Source: Tenacibaculum sp. SZ-18
Lineage (GTDB): Bacteria; Bacteroidota; Bacteroidia; Flavobacteriales; Flavobacteriaceae
Assembly: GCF_002813915.1 (NCBI RefSeq)
Contig: NZ_CP019335.1
Location: forward strand, 1,471,777-1,535,776
DNA length: 64,000 bases
Direction of reading: 5' to 3'
Shown: one piece after another, positions 42,792 to 50,896 of the stretch
How the letters are laid out: each line of letters opens with the position of its first letter
Position numbering within the stretch: the stretch's first letter is position 1
Made by a program: the position numbers and the translations under genes
The notes under the pieces: generated by a model
What the model was told of the DNA's origin: nothing
Database searches by the model: none
Seen by the model: the letters and a program-made list of their open reading frames with translations, nothing else

Positions 42792-44402
42792 TTAATACCC
42801 AGGGTTAGGTGTTAAGTTTGGATTTGAAGCCAAACTATTCGCTGGAATAGGATATACATTAAAATGTGATGGAATTGCAATTCCGTTACTTGCATTTCCT
42901 TTCCAAGCCCAATTATAATTACCACCTGTAAACTTGTTAAAACGAATTAAATCTTGTCTTCTATGAGCTTCCCAATGTAATTCTCTTGATCTTTCATCTA
43001 AGATAAATTCCTCAGTTAATTCAGTAACTGTTATTTGTTGTGGGTTATTCGCTCTTGTTCTTAATGCATTTACATAAGTTAAAGCTTGTCCTATTGTTCC
43101 TCCAGAACCACCTTTTAATACAGCTTCAGCGTACATTAAATAAACATCTCCTAATCTAAATAAAGGGAAATCAGTATCAACAAAAGTTTGATCTACACCT
43201 GGAGTTCCGGTTGATCCAACATTCGAATATTTTGCAATAATAAATCCTTCGTCTCTATCGGAAATGTCAGTAATAATATCACTTCTGTCTTGAGTGATTA
43301 AAGTGTTTCTTGTATCAGTTAAAAAAGCTCCTCCGTTAAATAAGTCAGCAAATTGCTTTCTTACACGTATGGCACCTCCCCAACCACCTTCACCAACACC
43401 AAGAGAAACTCCGTTTTTCTCCAAGCTACCTACTGCTCCATTAACCATAACAGTAGTGGGACCAAAGTTCTGTGTAGTTAGTCCATCAGAAATAATTGGG
43501 AAAATGATTTCATTTGTAGCTGCACTTACATTATTGTCTGCTTTAAATAAATCTAAATAGTTTGGAGCTAAAGAATATCCTCCTGCGATAATTCTATTAC
43601 AATAGTCTACACAATCAGTAAATCTATCTATTCCTGTATACACTTCAGCGTTTAAATATAATTTCGCTAAAATCATCCAAGCAACACCTTTATCAGCTCT
43701 ACCGTATTCGTTAGCCATAGGATCTAATAAATCTCCCTCTATAGCTTTTAATTCAGTTTCAATGAATTCAAATAATTGCGCTCTTTCAGCTTGTGGAGAA
43801 TTGAAATTAGTCACAGGGTCGTTTTCAGTTACTAAACCTGCTTTTCCAAATAAATCCATTAAATGATAATATGCTAAAGCTCTGATTAATCGTGCTTCTG
43901 CTCTGTAAGTAATAATATCACTCCTTACAGCAGCAGAAACATTACGAGCATCTAACTTGGCATCGGTTGTTTCTCTTAAGAAATTGTTTGCTAATGCAAC
44001 TGATACACTTGCTCTACCAAACATACCATATAATAAAGGGTTTGCAGCAGTCCAAATATTTCTTTGGATTTCGCGTACACCTGGATCGTTTTCGTAAGAC
44101 CAAATCATTTGGTCTGCAGCTAAGGTTTGAAGATACATCAAAGTTCGTCCATACTGACTAGTACCTGCATCTAATCCCTGAATATTAGAACTTCCAGCTC
44201 CATCAACACCAGTTAATGAGAAGTTAGCATAAACACCAGCTAATACTTCTTTATAAGCACCTTCGTCCTTAAATAATTCTTCACTTAAAACTGTTTGATC
44301 ATCTTCAGGAGTAATATTTAAATCATCAGTACAAGAAGAAATAAATGTTAATCCAATGAAGGTAAATACTACCGTAAAAATTTTGTTATAATATTTTTTC
44401 AT
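42792..44402 (-). CDS. susD: SusD/RagB-family nutrient-binding outer-membrane lipoprotein
   Basis: The 536-residue protein has a lipoprotein signal ending in LTFISSC (Cys24). The SusD fold is recognisable from the N-terminal LFKDEGAYKEVLAGVYANF and the helical TPR-like segments (AEARLIRALAYYHLMDLFGK, WMILAKLYLNAEVY). The C-terminal RagB block is YVNALRTRANNPQQI, FILDERSRELHWEAHRRQDL and NPGY at the end. SusD caps SusC and binds the glycan. It is encoded 12 bp after susC and is followed by two SusE-like genes. The symbol is by family, since substrate specificity is inferred from the locus. Confidence 0.96.
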   Translation of the reverse strand: MKKYYNKIFTVVFTFIGLTFISSCTDDLNITPEDDQTVLSEELFKDEGAYKEVLAGVYANFSLTGVDGAGSSNIQGLDAGTSQYGRTLMYLQTLAADQMIWSYENDPGVREIQRNIWTAANPLLYGMFGRASVSVALANNFLRETTDAKLDARNVSAAVRSDIITYRAEARLIRALAYYHLMDLFGKAGLVTENDPVTNFNSPQAERAQLFEFIETELKAIEGDLLDPMANEYGRADKGVAWMILAKLYLNAEVYTGIDRFTDCVDYCNRIIAGGYSLAPNYLDLFKADNNVSAATNEIIFPIISDGLTTQNFGPTTVMVNGAVGSLEKNGVSLGVGEGGWGGAIRVRKQFADLFNGGAFLTDTRNTLITQDRSDIITDISDRDEGFIIAKYSNVGSTGTPGVDQTFVDTDFPLFRLGDVYLMYAEAVLKGGSGGTIGQALTYVNALRTRANNPQQITVTELTEEFILDERSRELHWEAHRRQDLIRFNKFTGGNYNWAWKGNASNGIAIPSHFNVYPIPANSLASNPNLTPNPGY

Positions 44403-44414
44403 TTTTCTACTGAA

Positions 44415-47336
44415 TTAAAATTTAACATTAGCACCAAGCATGAAATTTCTTGATCTTGGATAAATTGTGTTATCAATTCCTCCAAACACTTCTGGATCTA
44501 AACCACTATAATTAGTGATAATAAATACATTTTGAACACCTGCCCATATTCTAACAGAGTTCTTAGTAAATTTCTTAATTGGTCTATCGAAAGTATACCC
44601 TAAGGTAATATTATCCATTCTTAAGAATGATGCATTCTCAAGATAAATATCTGAATTAATAACATCAGAAGTATTGATGAAATTAGTGTCTAATACTGAG
44701 GTAGGAATATTTCCTAATACTTCATTATCTTGTAATAAAGCCAATTGTGCTCTGGCAGAATTTACATTATTATAAACATAGTTACCAACACTTGCTCTTA
44801 AATTGAAAGATAAATCGAAGTTTTTGTAATTAAAGTTAGATTGGAAACCAAAAGTTAAATCGGCAGATGGATCTTCCTTCAAATAACGATCATCATCATT
44901 GATTACACCATCATCATTTAAATCAGCATAAGCACCTTCTATTGGGTTACCAGCACTGTCATACAATTGTTTAAATACGTGGAAAGAGTTAGGAGCGAAT
45001 CCTTCTCTTAAAATTTGAATTGTATTTCCTGTACCACCAGCTGTACCACCAGTTCTTACATCTTGTCCGTTTGCTAATTCCGTAATTTCTCTATCTAAAT
45101 AAGTAGCATTGAAGTTGAAATTCCAATTGATATCCTCAGTATTTAAAATATCTCCATTTAATGAGAATTCAATACCGTTTATTTCTAATTTTCCAATATT
45201 TTGAATTACACTATTAGCAAAATTTACACCATCTGGTAAGGCGGCATTAAATAATAAATCATCAGATACTTTGTTGAACCAGTTCAAAGATCCAGAAAAT
45301 TTGTTGTCAAATAATCCGTAGTCTAAACCAAATTCTAACGTTGTAGTTTCTTCCCATTTTAAATCTGGGTTTATTACAGATGGAATAATTGCTCTAATTG
45401 GATTATTTGCAAACTGGAATTGAGAGTTTTGATTTCCAAAACGATATCTACTTAAATAGACATCATTTACGTTTGGTAAATTCTGTTGTCCTGTTAAACC
45501 GTAACTTGCTCTTAATTTTAAATCAGATATTACATTTGAATCAGCTAAGAAATCTTCATTACTAACTTTCCACGCAAATGCAGCACCTCCGAAATTACCC
45601 CAACGGTTGTCAGCGCTAAAACGGGAAGTACCATCCCTTCTGTAGTTAAGAGTTAATAAGTATTTATTTAAGAAGTCTACATTTAATCTTCCAAAGAAAC
45701 CAATATTCACAACATCTGTGGCAGTGAATGTATCAGCAAATGATGCCGGATCTAAAATATTTCCAGAAGTTCCGCCAAATTCTTCAAATTTTTGATAAGA
45801 ATATCCAGCTGTAGCATCTAAAGTAACTTTATCAAATGCTTTTTTATAATTTAAATATCCATCTAATAGTCTATTGCTTCTTTCAGAAAAACCAGTTGAG
45901 TTTACACCTGCAAACAATAAGTTTATATCTGCAGCTCTTCCATAGTTAAAATTACTTAAAAAGCTAGTTTCACCTTCGGCTTTATCAAAACCTAAGTTTA
46001 ATACTGCTCTTAATTCAGGTAAAAAATGGAATTTATAGTCAAAATTTAAGTTTCCAAAATGACGAAAAACTTTACCGCGGCTATTCGCTAATAATAACGC
46101 TGCTACTGGATTTTTAGTCGTGTTTAATAAGTTGTTTCCATTTCTATGTTCATAAAAGCCACCAAAAGGAGAGCTTGAATCGTATACCGGTTGTGTTGGG
46201 TCAAAACGTAATGCTGCTCCAATTTGTCCAGAATCTGCAAATCTACTATCCTCGAAGTTTCTGTTATAATTTAAGTTAATATTTAAATGATCATTAAAGA
46301 ACGAAGGGTTCATTGATAATGAAACATTTTTTCTGTCAAATTGAGAAGTTAGTAAAGAACCTTCCTGTGTCGTAAATCCAACAGATAAACGAGTTGGAAT
46401 AAACCCAAGTATTCCACCTTTAACAGTAGCGTTTATCAAAGAAGATCCCGTAGTTCTAAAAATCTCATCCTGCCAGTTTGTATTAGCATTTCCTAACAAA
46501 CCAACATCACCTGGACGCTGTTGCTGTACAATACTTCTGAATGCATCACCAGAGAAAACATTCACTCTATCTAATACTTCTCCAAATGTATATTGATAAT
46601 CAACATCTAAAGTGTAAGCTGATTTTCCTTTTTTAGTTGTGATAATTATAACACCATTTGACGCTCTAGAACCATAAATAGCCGTCGCTGAAGCATCTTT
46701 TAACACTGAGAATGATTCTATATCATTTGGATTAATGTTAGCTAAAACTCCTCTCGATCCTGCAACACTGTTCTCTTCAATTGGTAATCCATCAATTACA
46801 ATTAAAGGACTATTAGATGCGCTAATAGAAGACCCTCCACGAATAGTTATCTGAGAACCAGATCCAGGTGCTCCACTCGTTCTAATGTCAACTCCTGAAA
46901 CACGACCACTCAATAAATTCTCCGGTGTAACAATATTACCTTTGGTAAATTCTTTTTCCGTAATGGCCTCAACAGAACCAGTTGCATCTTTTACAGTAGT
47001 TGTACCATAACCCACAACAACAACTTCCTCTAGTACCTGTGCTGAATCTTCCAATTCAACATTTATCGTAGTTAAATTCCCAACAGAAACTTCTTTTGTT
47101 TTTAGACCGACAAAAGAAAAAACAAGAATATCAGTTGATTTTACATCTTTGATTACGTAATTCCCGTCAAAATTTGATTCTGTGCCTTTTACTTGACCCT
47201 TAATGATGATAGAAACACCAGGTAAAGGTTCTCCAGTGGATTTCTCAGTAACGGTTCCTGTTATTGTCTGTTGGGCATGGGCGAACAAACAAAAAAGAAA
47301 TAGCGTTAAGCTGAGTAATTGTTTAGTTTTATTCAT
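44415..47336 (-). CDS. susC: SusC/RagA-family TonB-dependent outer-membrane transporter
   Basis: The 973-residue protein starts with a signal peptide (to about 21). A carboxypeptidase-regulatory-like domain follows (about 22-100, TITGTVTEKSTGEPLPGVSI), then a plug domain with VVVVGYGTTTVKDATGSVEA and SVLKDASATAIYGSRASNGV. A 22-strand barrel ends in YPRSRNFMLGANVKF. It imports oligosaccharides through the outer membrane with energy from TonB. It is the first gene of the reverse unit. The intergenic region upstream contains a LacI-type operator (47449-47464), but I find no TAnnTTTG promoter there. Confidence 0.97.
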   Translation of the reverse strand: MNKTKQLLSLTLFLFCLFAHAQQTITGTVTEKSTGEPLPGVSIIIKGQVKGTESNFDGNYVIKDVKSTDILVFSFVGLKTKEVSVGNLTTINVELEDSAQVLEEVVVVGYGTTTVKDATGSVEAITEKEFTKGNIVTPENLLSGRVSGVDIRTSGAPGSGSQITIRGGSSISASNSPLIVIDGLPIEENSVAGSRGVLANINPNDIESFSVLKDASATAIYGSRASNGVIIITTKKGKSAYTLDVDYQYTFGEVLDRVNVFSGDAFRSIVQQQRPGDVGLLGNANTNWQDEIFRTTGSSLINATVKGGILGFIPTRLSVGFTTQEGSLLTSQFDRKNVSLSMNPSFFNDHLNINLNYNRNFEDSRFADSGQIGAALRFDPTQPVYDSSSPFGGFYEHRNGNNLLNTTKNPVAALLLANSRGKVFRHFGNLNFDYKFHFLPELRAVLNLGFDKAEGETSFLSNFNYGRAADINLLFAGVNSTGFSERSNRLLDGYLNYKKAFDKVTLDATAGYSYQKFEEFGGTSGNILDPASFADTFTATDVVNIGFFGRLNVDFLNKYLLTLNYRRDGTSRFSADNRWGNFGGAAFAWKVSNEDFLADSNVISDLKLRASYGLTGQQNLPNVNDVYLSRYRFGNQNSQFQFANNPIRAIIPSVINPDLKWEETTTLEFGLDYGLFDNKFSGSLNWFNKVSDDLLFNAALPDGVNFANSVIQNIGKLEINGIEFSLNGDILNTEDINWNFNFNATYLDREITELANGQDVRTGGTAGGTGNTIQILREGFAPNSFHVFKQLYDSAGNPIEGAYADLNDDGVINDDDRYLKEDPSADLTFGFQSNFNYKNFDLSFNLRASVGNYVYNNVNSARAQLALLQDNEVLGNIPTSVLDTNFINTSDVINSDIYLENASFLRMDNITLGYTFDRPIKKFTKNSVRIWAGVQNVFIITNYSGLDPEVFGGIDNTIYPRSRNFMLGANVKF

Positions 47337-47448
47337 GTGTAAATTCTTAAATAAATAAGTGAAATTTGAATTATTTGTTATATCAATAACCTTTGTTCTG
47401 CGTGGTGAATATAGCTATTAAAACCTTCCTCAAGCCATTGAAAACACT

Positions 47449-47464
47449 ACGAAAACGATTTCGT
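47449..47464. promoter_or_regulatory. LacI-family operator candidate
   Basis: ACGAAAACGATTTCGT has 6-bp inverted arms and a central CG, the classic layout of LacI/GalR operators (CGnnAnCGnTnnCG-like). It lies 113 bp upstream of susC and 226 bp upstream of the LacI gene. The adjacent LacI-family protein is the likely binder. Confidence 0.65.
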
Positions 47465-47593
47465 GTTAATAACTTTCTGACTTTAACTTAATGTATTCGT
47501 AATATTCACTAAAATTTTTATGAATTTTGTAAAATACTCGTGTTAAAATTAGAGTTAAATCAGCTTATTAAAGCATAAATAAAAAAACTGCAG

Positions 47594-47601
47594 TATTTTT
47601 G
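47594..47601 (+). promoter_or_regulatory. LacI gene promoter -7 element
   Basis: TATTTTTG matches TAnnTTTG, with a predicted start near 47608 and a leader of about 82 bases that contains TTAAACGATACGTTAA. No clear -33 element was seen. Confidence 0.35.
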
Positions 47602-47689
47602 TTTTTTCAATGATTAAAATAGTGGTTTTTTGAGATATATCCAAACTCTCTTTTTAAACGATACGTTAACCTCTTTTTAACCTCTATGT

Positions 47690-48709
47690 ATGAAACAAAA
47701 AATTACTATTAAAATTATAGCCAAGGAATTAGGAGTTTCTACTTCTACAGTTTCAAAAGCTTTACGTGATAGTCATGAAATTAGTCACGAAACAAAGGAA
47801 CGAATTAAAGCTTATGCCAATTACTATAATTACAGACCGAACAACTTAGCACTACAACTACGAAATCAAAAAACAAAAGTAATAGGTATTATTTTACCAA
47901 AAATAGTACATCATTTCTTTTCTACGGTTATTAGTGGAATCGAAAAAGTTGCAAATGAAAGAGGTTATAATATTATGGTTTGTTTCTCTAATGAAGATCA
48001 AGAAAAAGAAAAAGAGACTATTAATGTTTTAACTAATGGTAGTGTCGATGGGTTAATAGTTTCAATTGCCAAAGAAACACTTAGAAATAAGGAATTAGGA
48101 CATTTTTACCAGTTAATAAGTAATGAAGTTCCTTTAGTATTATTTGACAGAGTTCATGATTCTATTCGTTGTGATAAAGTAATTGTTGATGATATTGGAG
48201 CTGGATATAAGGCGACAAGACATTTATTGAACACGAAATGTACTAAAATTGGTATTGTCACTACTCCGGAACATGTTACGGTAGGATTAGACCGATACCA
48301 AGGATATGAACGAGCATTGAAAGAGGCCGGGGTTTCAATAGATAAAAACTTAGTTATTAATGTTGATGAAGAAGATGATATTTACACTCAAATAAAAGTA
48401 TTATTTGATCAGGATATCGATGCAATATTCGCGGTTAATGAAATTTATGCAGCAATTGCCATAAGAATTGCAAAGGAAAAAGGTAAAAGAATACCTGAGG
48501 ACGTTTCTATAATTGGGTTTACAGATGGTTTAATTTCTGAATATTCTTCTCCTTCAATTACAACTGTAGTGCAGCATGGACTAACTATGGGAGAACAAGC
48601 GGCAGAATTATTAATTGATCAGATTGAAAACGGAGAAAATCAACGTTCACCTCAAACAAAAGTGATTTCAAGTAACATTAAAGTTAGGGAATCTAGTAAA
48701 TCGTTGTAG
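47690..48709 (+). CDS. LacI-family regulator of the alpha-glucan locus
   Basis: The 339-residue protein has the LacI helix-turn-helix (ITIKIIAKELGVSTSTVSKA) and hinge (NNLALQLRNQKTKVIGIILP) at residues about 3-68. A periplasmic-binding-protein-like sensor domain follows to the end (FFSTVISGIEKVANERGYNI, IFAVNEIYAAIAIRIAKEKG). It probably senses maltose or a glucan breakdown product. The classical Bacteroides sus locus uses the membrane sensor SusR instead; marine Flavobacteriia often carry a LacI protein at this position. Palindromes upstream of both this gene and susC suggest it controls both directions, as repressor or activator. Confidence 0.93.
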   Translation: MKQKITIKIIAKELGVSTSTVSKALRDSHEISHETKERIKAYANYYNYRPNNLALQLRNQKTKVIGIILPKIVHHFFSTVISGIEKVANERGYNIMVCFSNEDQEKEKETINVLTNGSVDGLIVSIAKETLRNKELGHFYQLISNEVPLVLFDRVHDSIRCDKVIVDDIGAGYKATRHLLNTKCTKIGIVTTPEHVTVGLDRYQGYERALKEAGVSIDKNLVINVDEEDDIYTQIKVLFDQDIDAIFAVNEIYAAIAIRIAKEKGKRIPEDVSIIGFTDGLISEYSSPSITTVVQHGLTMGEQAAELLIDQIENGENQRSPQTKVISSNIKVRESSKSL

Positions 48710-48741
48710 TAGAAAAATTCAACGGCCTAAAGATTTTTTTA

Positions 48742-48749
48742 TATCTTTG
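48742..48749 (+). promoter_or_regulatory. Transporter promoter -7 element
   Basis: TATCTTTG matches TAnnTTTG, with a predicted start near 48756 and a leader of about 82 bases containing several alternative hairpins. It lies within a weak stem (CCTAAAGAT/ATCTTTGGG) downstream of the LacI stop. Confidence 0.4.
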
Positions 48750-48759
48750 GGACATATAC

Positions 48760-48838
48760 AAGGCTTATCAATAACCTTTTCTGCAAAAAAATGATAAGTC
48801 TTAGCGCTTATCGTACTATTAATTAATTAATACGATAA
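48760..48838 (+). promoter_or_regulatory. Transporter mRNA leader with mutually exclusive stems
   Basis: Four complementary segments are present. Segment 1 (AAGGCTTATCA, 48760-48770) pairs with segment 2 (TGATAAGTCTT, 48792-48802), 11 bp with one G-U. Segment 2 (48791-48799) can instead pair with segment 3 (48806-48814), 9 bp with two G-U. Segment 3 (TTATCGTA, 48808-48815) pairs with segment 4 (TACGATAA, 48831-48838), which ends on the A of the start codon. So 1:2 plus 3:4 competes with 2:3. A DNA-operator reading is also possible. Confidence 0.5.
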
Positions 48839-50214
48839 TGAACAAGCGTAAATTAAGTTTCCTAGAAATATGGAACATGAGTTTCGGATTTTTAGGCATT
48901 CAATTTGGATTCGCCTTACAGGGTGGATTTATGTCGAGAATTTTTCAAACATTAGGAGCCGCAAAGGACGATATACCCTTGTTATGGATTGCTGCACCTT
49001 TGACAGGTTTGGTTGTTCAACCCATAATAGGTTATTTAAGTGATAGAACTTGGAGTCCAAGGTGGGGAAGGAGAAGACCTTATTTTTTAATAGGTGCTGT
49101 ATTAAGCTCGATAGCATTGTTTTTTGTTCCACATTCTCCAGCATTGTGGGTAGCTGCTGGTTTCTTATGGATTTTGGATGCTTCTATTAACATTTCCATG
49201 GAACCTTTTAGAGCTTTAGTTGCCGATAAACTTCCAGAATCTCAGAGATCTTATGGTTTCGTAGTTCAAACATTAATAATTGGAATAGGAACATGGGTTG
49301 CTAGTAATTTACCCAGTTTTGTTTCTGCATTAGGTGTCAGTGATGCTGCGGCTAAAGGTGTAGTCCCGATGTCTGTTAAGGTGGCTTTTGCGACTGGTGC
49401 ATTTGTTTTTTTAGTGAGTATTCTGTACACAGTTTTTACGACATCTGAATATCCCCCGGAAGATATGGAAGAGTTTCAGCGTGAAAAAGAAAAGAAAAAT
49501 CAGTTCATTCCAGATATTTTAAACAACATAGGAAGTATGTCCATTACAATGAAGAGACTTGGTGTAATCCAGTTTTTTAGTTGGTTTGCCTTTTTTACAA
49601 TGTGGAGTATGGCAAACCCAGCATTAACCGAACATGTATTTGATGCTCCTGCACCTGTAGAAAAAGAATTTGACTTGTCAAATGTTGAGCAGAAAGCAGC
49701 TTATGATTTAGCGAATACTAAGTTTCAAAAAGCTTCAAATTCAGTAGGTTCTTACATGGGAACTTATGGTTTGTCCTCAATGGTTTTTGCATTATTATTA
49801 GTAGTATACACTTCAAAAAGAAGAATTAATAGGAAATATGTTCATATGACTTCTTTAATTCTTGGCGGGGTTGGATTTTTAATGATGAAATTCATTCCTA
49901 CGGAGGAATACTTATACTTATCATTCACTTTAATAGGATTTGCATGGGGAAGTATTTTATCTATGCCATATGCAATGTTGTCAAGTTCTGTTGATCCTAA
50001 AAAGATGGGAGTGATAATGGGGATTTTCAATATGTTTATTGTTATCCCTCAAATCGTAGCAGCTCTTGGCGGAGTTGTATTCATATCAAACTTACTTGGA
50101 AAAGAAGCAATAAACGCAATGACTATTGCAGGAATTTGTCTTGTATTAGCTGGTTTATCAAATTTCCTTATTACCAATAAAAAAGCAATTACATACGAAG
50201 TAGAAAATGAATAA
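48838..50214 (+). CDS. MFS sugar transporter (maltose uptake, inner membrane)
   Basis: The 458-residue protein has about twelve membrane helices. Conserved features include the loop GYLSDRTWSPRWGRRRPYFLIG after helix 2, DASINISMEPFRALVADKLP and, in the second half, GFAWGSILSMPYAMLSS. It resembles the SLC45/sucrose-maltose type of the major facilitator superfamily, which couples sugar import to protons. It probably brings maltose or short maltodextrins from the periplasm to the cytoplasmic phosphorylase encoded two genes downstream. An inserted charged loop lies at about residues 260-300. It overlaps pgmB by 8 bp. Confidence 0.9.
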   Translation: MNKRKLSFLEIWNMSFGFLGIQFGFALQGGFMSRIFQTLGAAKDDIPLLWIAAPLTGLVVQPIIGYLSDRTWSPRWGRRRPYFLIGAVLSSIALFFVPHSPALWVAAGFLWILDASINISMEPFRALVADKLPESQRSYGFVVQTLIIGIGTWVASNLPSFVSALGVSDAAAKGVVPMSVKVAFATGAFVFLVSILYTVFTTSEYPPEDMEEFQREKEKKNQFIPDILNNIGSMSITMKRLGVIQFFSWFAFFTMWSMANPALTEHVFDAPAPVEKEFDLSNVEQKAAYDLANTKFQKASNSVGSYMGTYGLSSMVFALLLVVYTSKRRINRKYVHMTSLILGGVGFLMMKFIPTEEYLYLSFTLIGFAWGSILSMPYAMLSSSVDPKKMGVIMGIFNMFIVIPQIVAALGGVVFISNLLGKEAINAMTIAGICLVLAGLSNFLITNKKAITYEVENE

Positions 50215-50866
50215 AAAAGGATTCATATTTGATTTGGACGGTGTAATCGTAGACACTGCAAAGTACCATTTTTTAGCTTGGAAAAAATTGGCTAATGATT
50301 TAGGAATTGATTTTACAGAACACCAAAATGAGCAATTGAAAGGTGTAAGTAGAGTAAAATCACTAGAAAAGATTTTGGATTGGGGAGGAATTTCTCTTTC
50401 TGATGAAGCTTTTCAATACCAAATGAACAAGAAGAATACAGATTATTTATCATGTATAGAAACCATGAAGGAGAACGAAATTCTTGTTGATGTTCCCAAA
50501 GTACTTACTTTCTTGAAAAAAGAACAACAACCAATTGCTTTAGGTTCAGCAAGTAAAAATGCTAGAAAAATTCTAAAGAAAGTCGCTTTATACGAATCTT
50601 TCGACAGTATAGTTGACGGAACCAATGTTTCTAAAGCTAAACCAGACCCAGAGGTCTTTTTAATTGCAGCAAAAGATTTAGACATGGAACCAAATGAGTG
50701 TATTGTTTTTGAAGACTCTATTGCCGGAGTTCAAGCAGCGAACAAAGCGGACATGATATCAATAGGTATTGGAGACCAAGAGGTTTTAAATGAAGCTAAT
50801 TTTGTTTTTAAAGACTTTTCGGAGGTTTCTATAGAATTTTTAAAACAATTAATAAACAAACAATAA
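50207..50866 (+). CDS. pgmB: Beta-phosphoglucomutase
   Basis: The 219-residue HAD protein has FDLDGVIVDTAKYHFLAWKK (nucleophile Asp and acid Asp of DxD), a cap domain with LKGVSRVKSLEKIL, then LGSASKNARKIL, KPDPEVFL and VFEDSIAGVQAA. These match beta-phosphoglucomutase, which converts beta-glucose-1-phosphate to glucose-6-phosphate. Its position between the transporter and the GH65 phosphorylase supports the call. The phosphorylase gene follows 30 bp downstream. Confidence 0.95.
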   Translation: MNKKGFIFDLDGVIVDTAKYHFLAWKKLANDLGIDFTEHQNEQLKGVSRVKSLEKILDWGGISLSDEAFQYQMNKKNTDYLSCIETMKENEILVDVPKVLTFLKKEQQPIALGSASKNARKILKKVALYESFDSIVDGTNVSKAKPDPEVFLIAAKDLDMEPNECIVFEDSIAGVQAANKADMISIGIGDQEVLNEANFVFKDFSEVSIEFLKQLINKQ

Positions 50867-50896
50867 TTCCCCAAAAAATAAAATAACGAGAGAGAG

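Larger units (their letters stand above)
47337..47689. promoter_or_regulatory. Divergent regulatory region of the alpha-glucan locus
   Basis: These 353 bp separate susC (reverse) from the LacI gene (forward). They hold a LacI-type palindrome (47449-47464), a 14-mer also found in the transporter leader (47381-47394), a small hairpin GTTAT-ATCA-ATAAC (47377-47390), a TATTTTTG element for the LacI gene (47594-47601) and a further near-palindrome, TTAAACGATACGTTAA (47654-47669). No coding frame is present. Confidence 0.7.
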
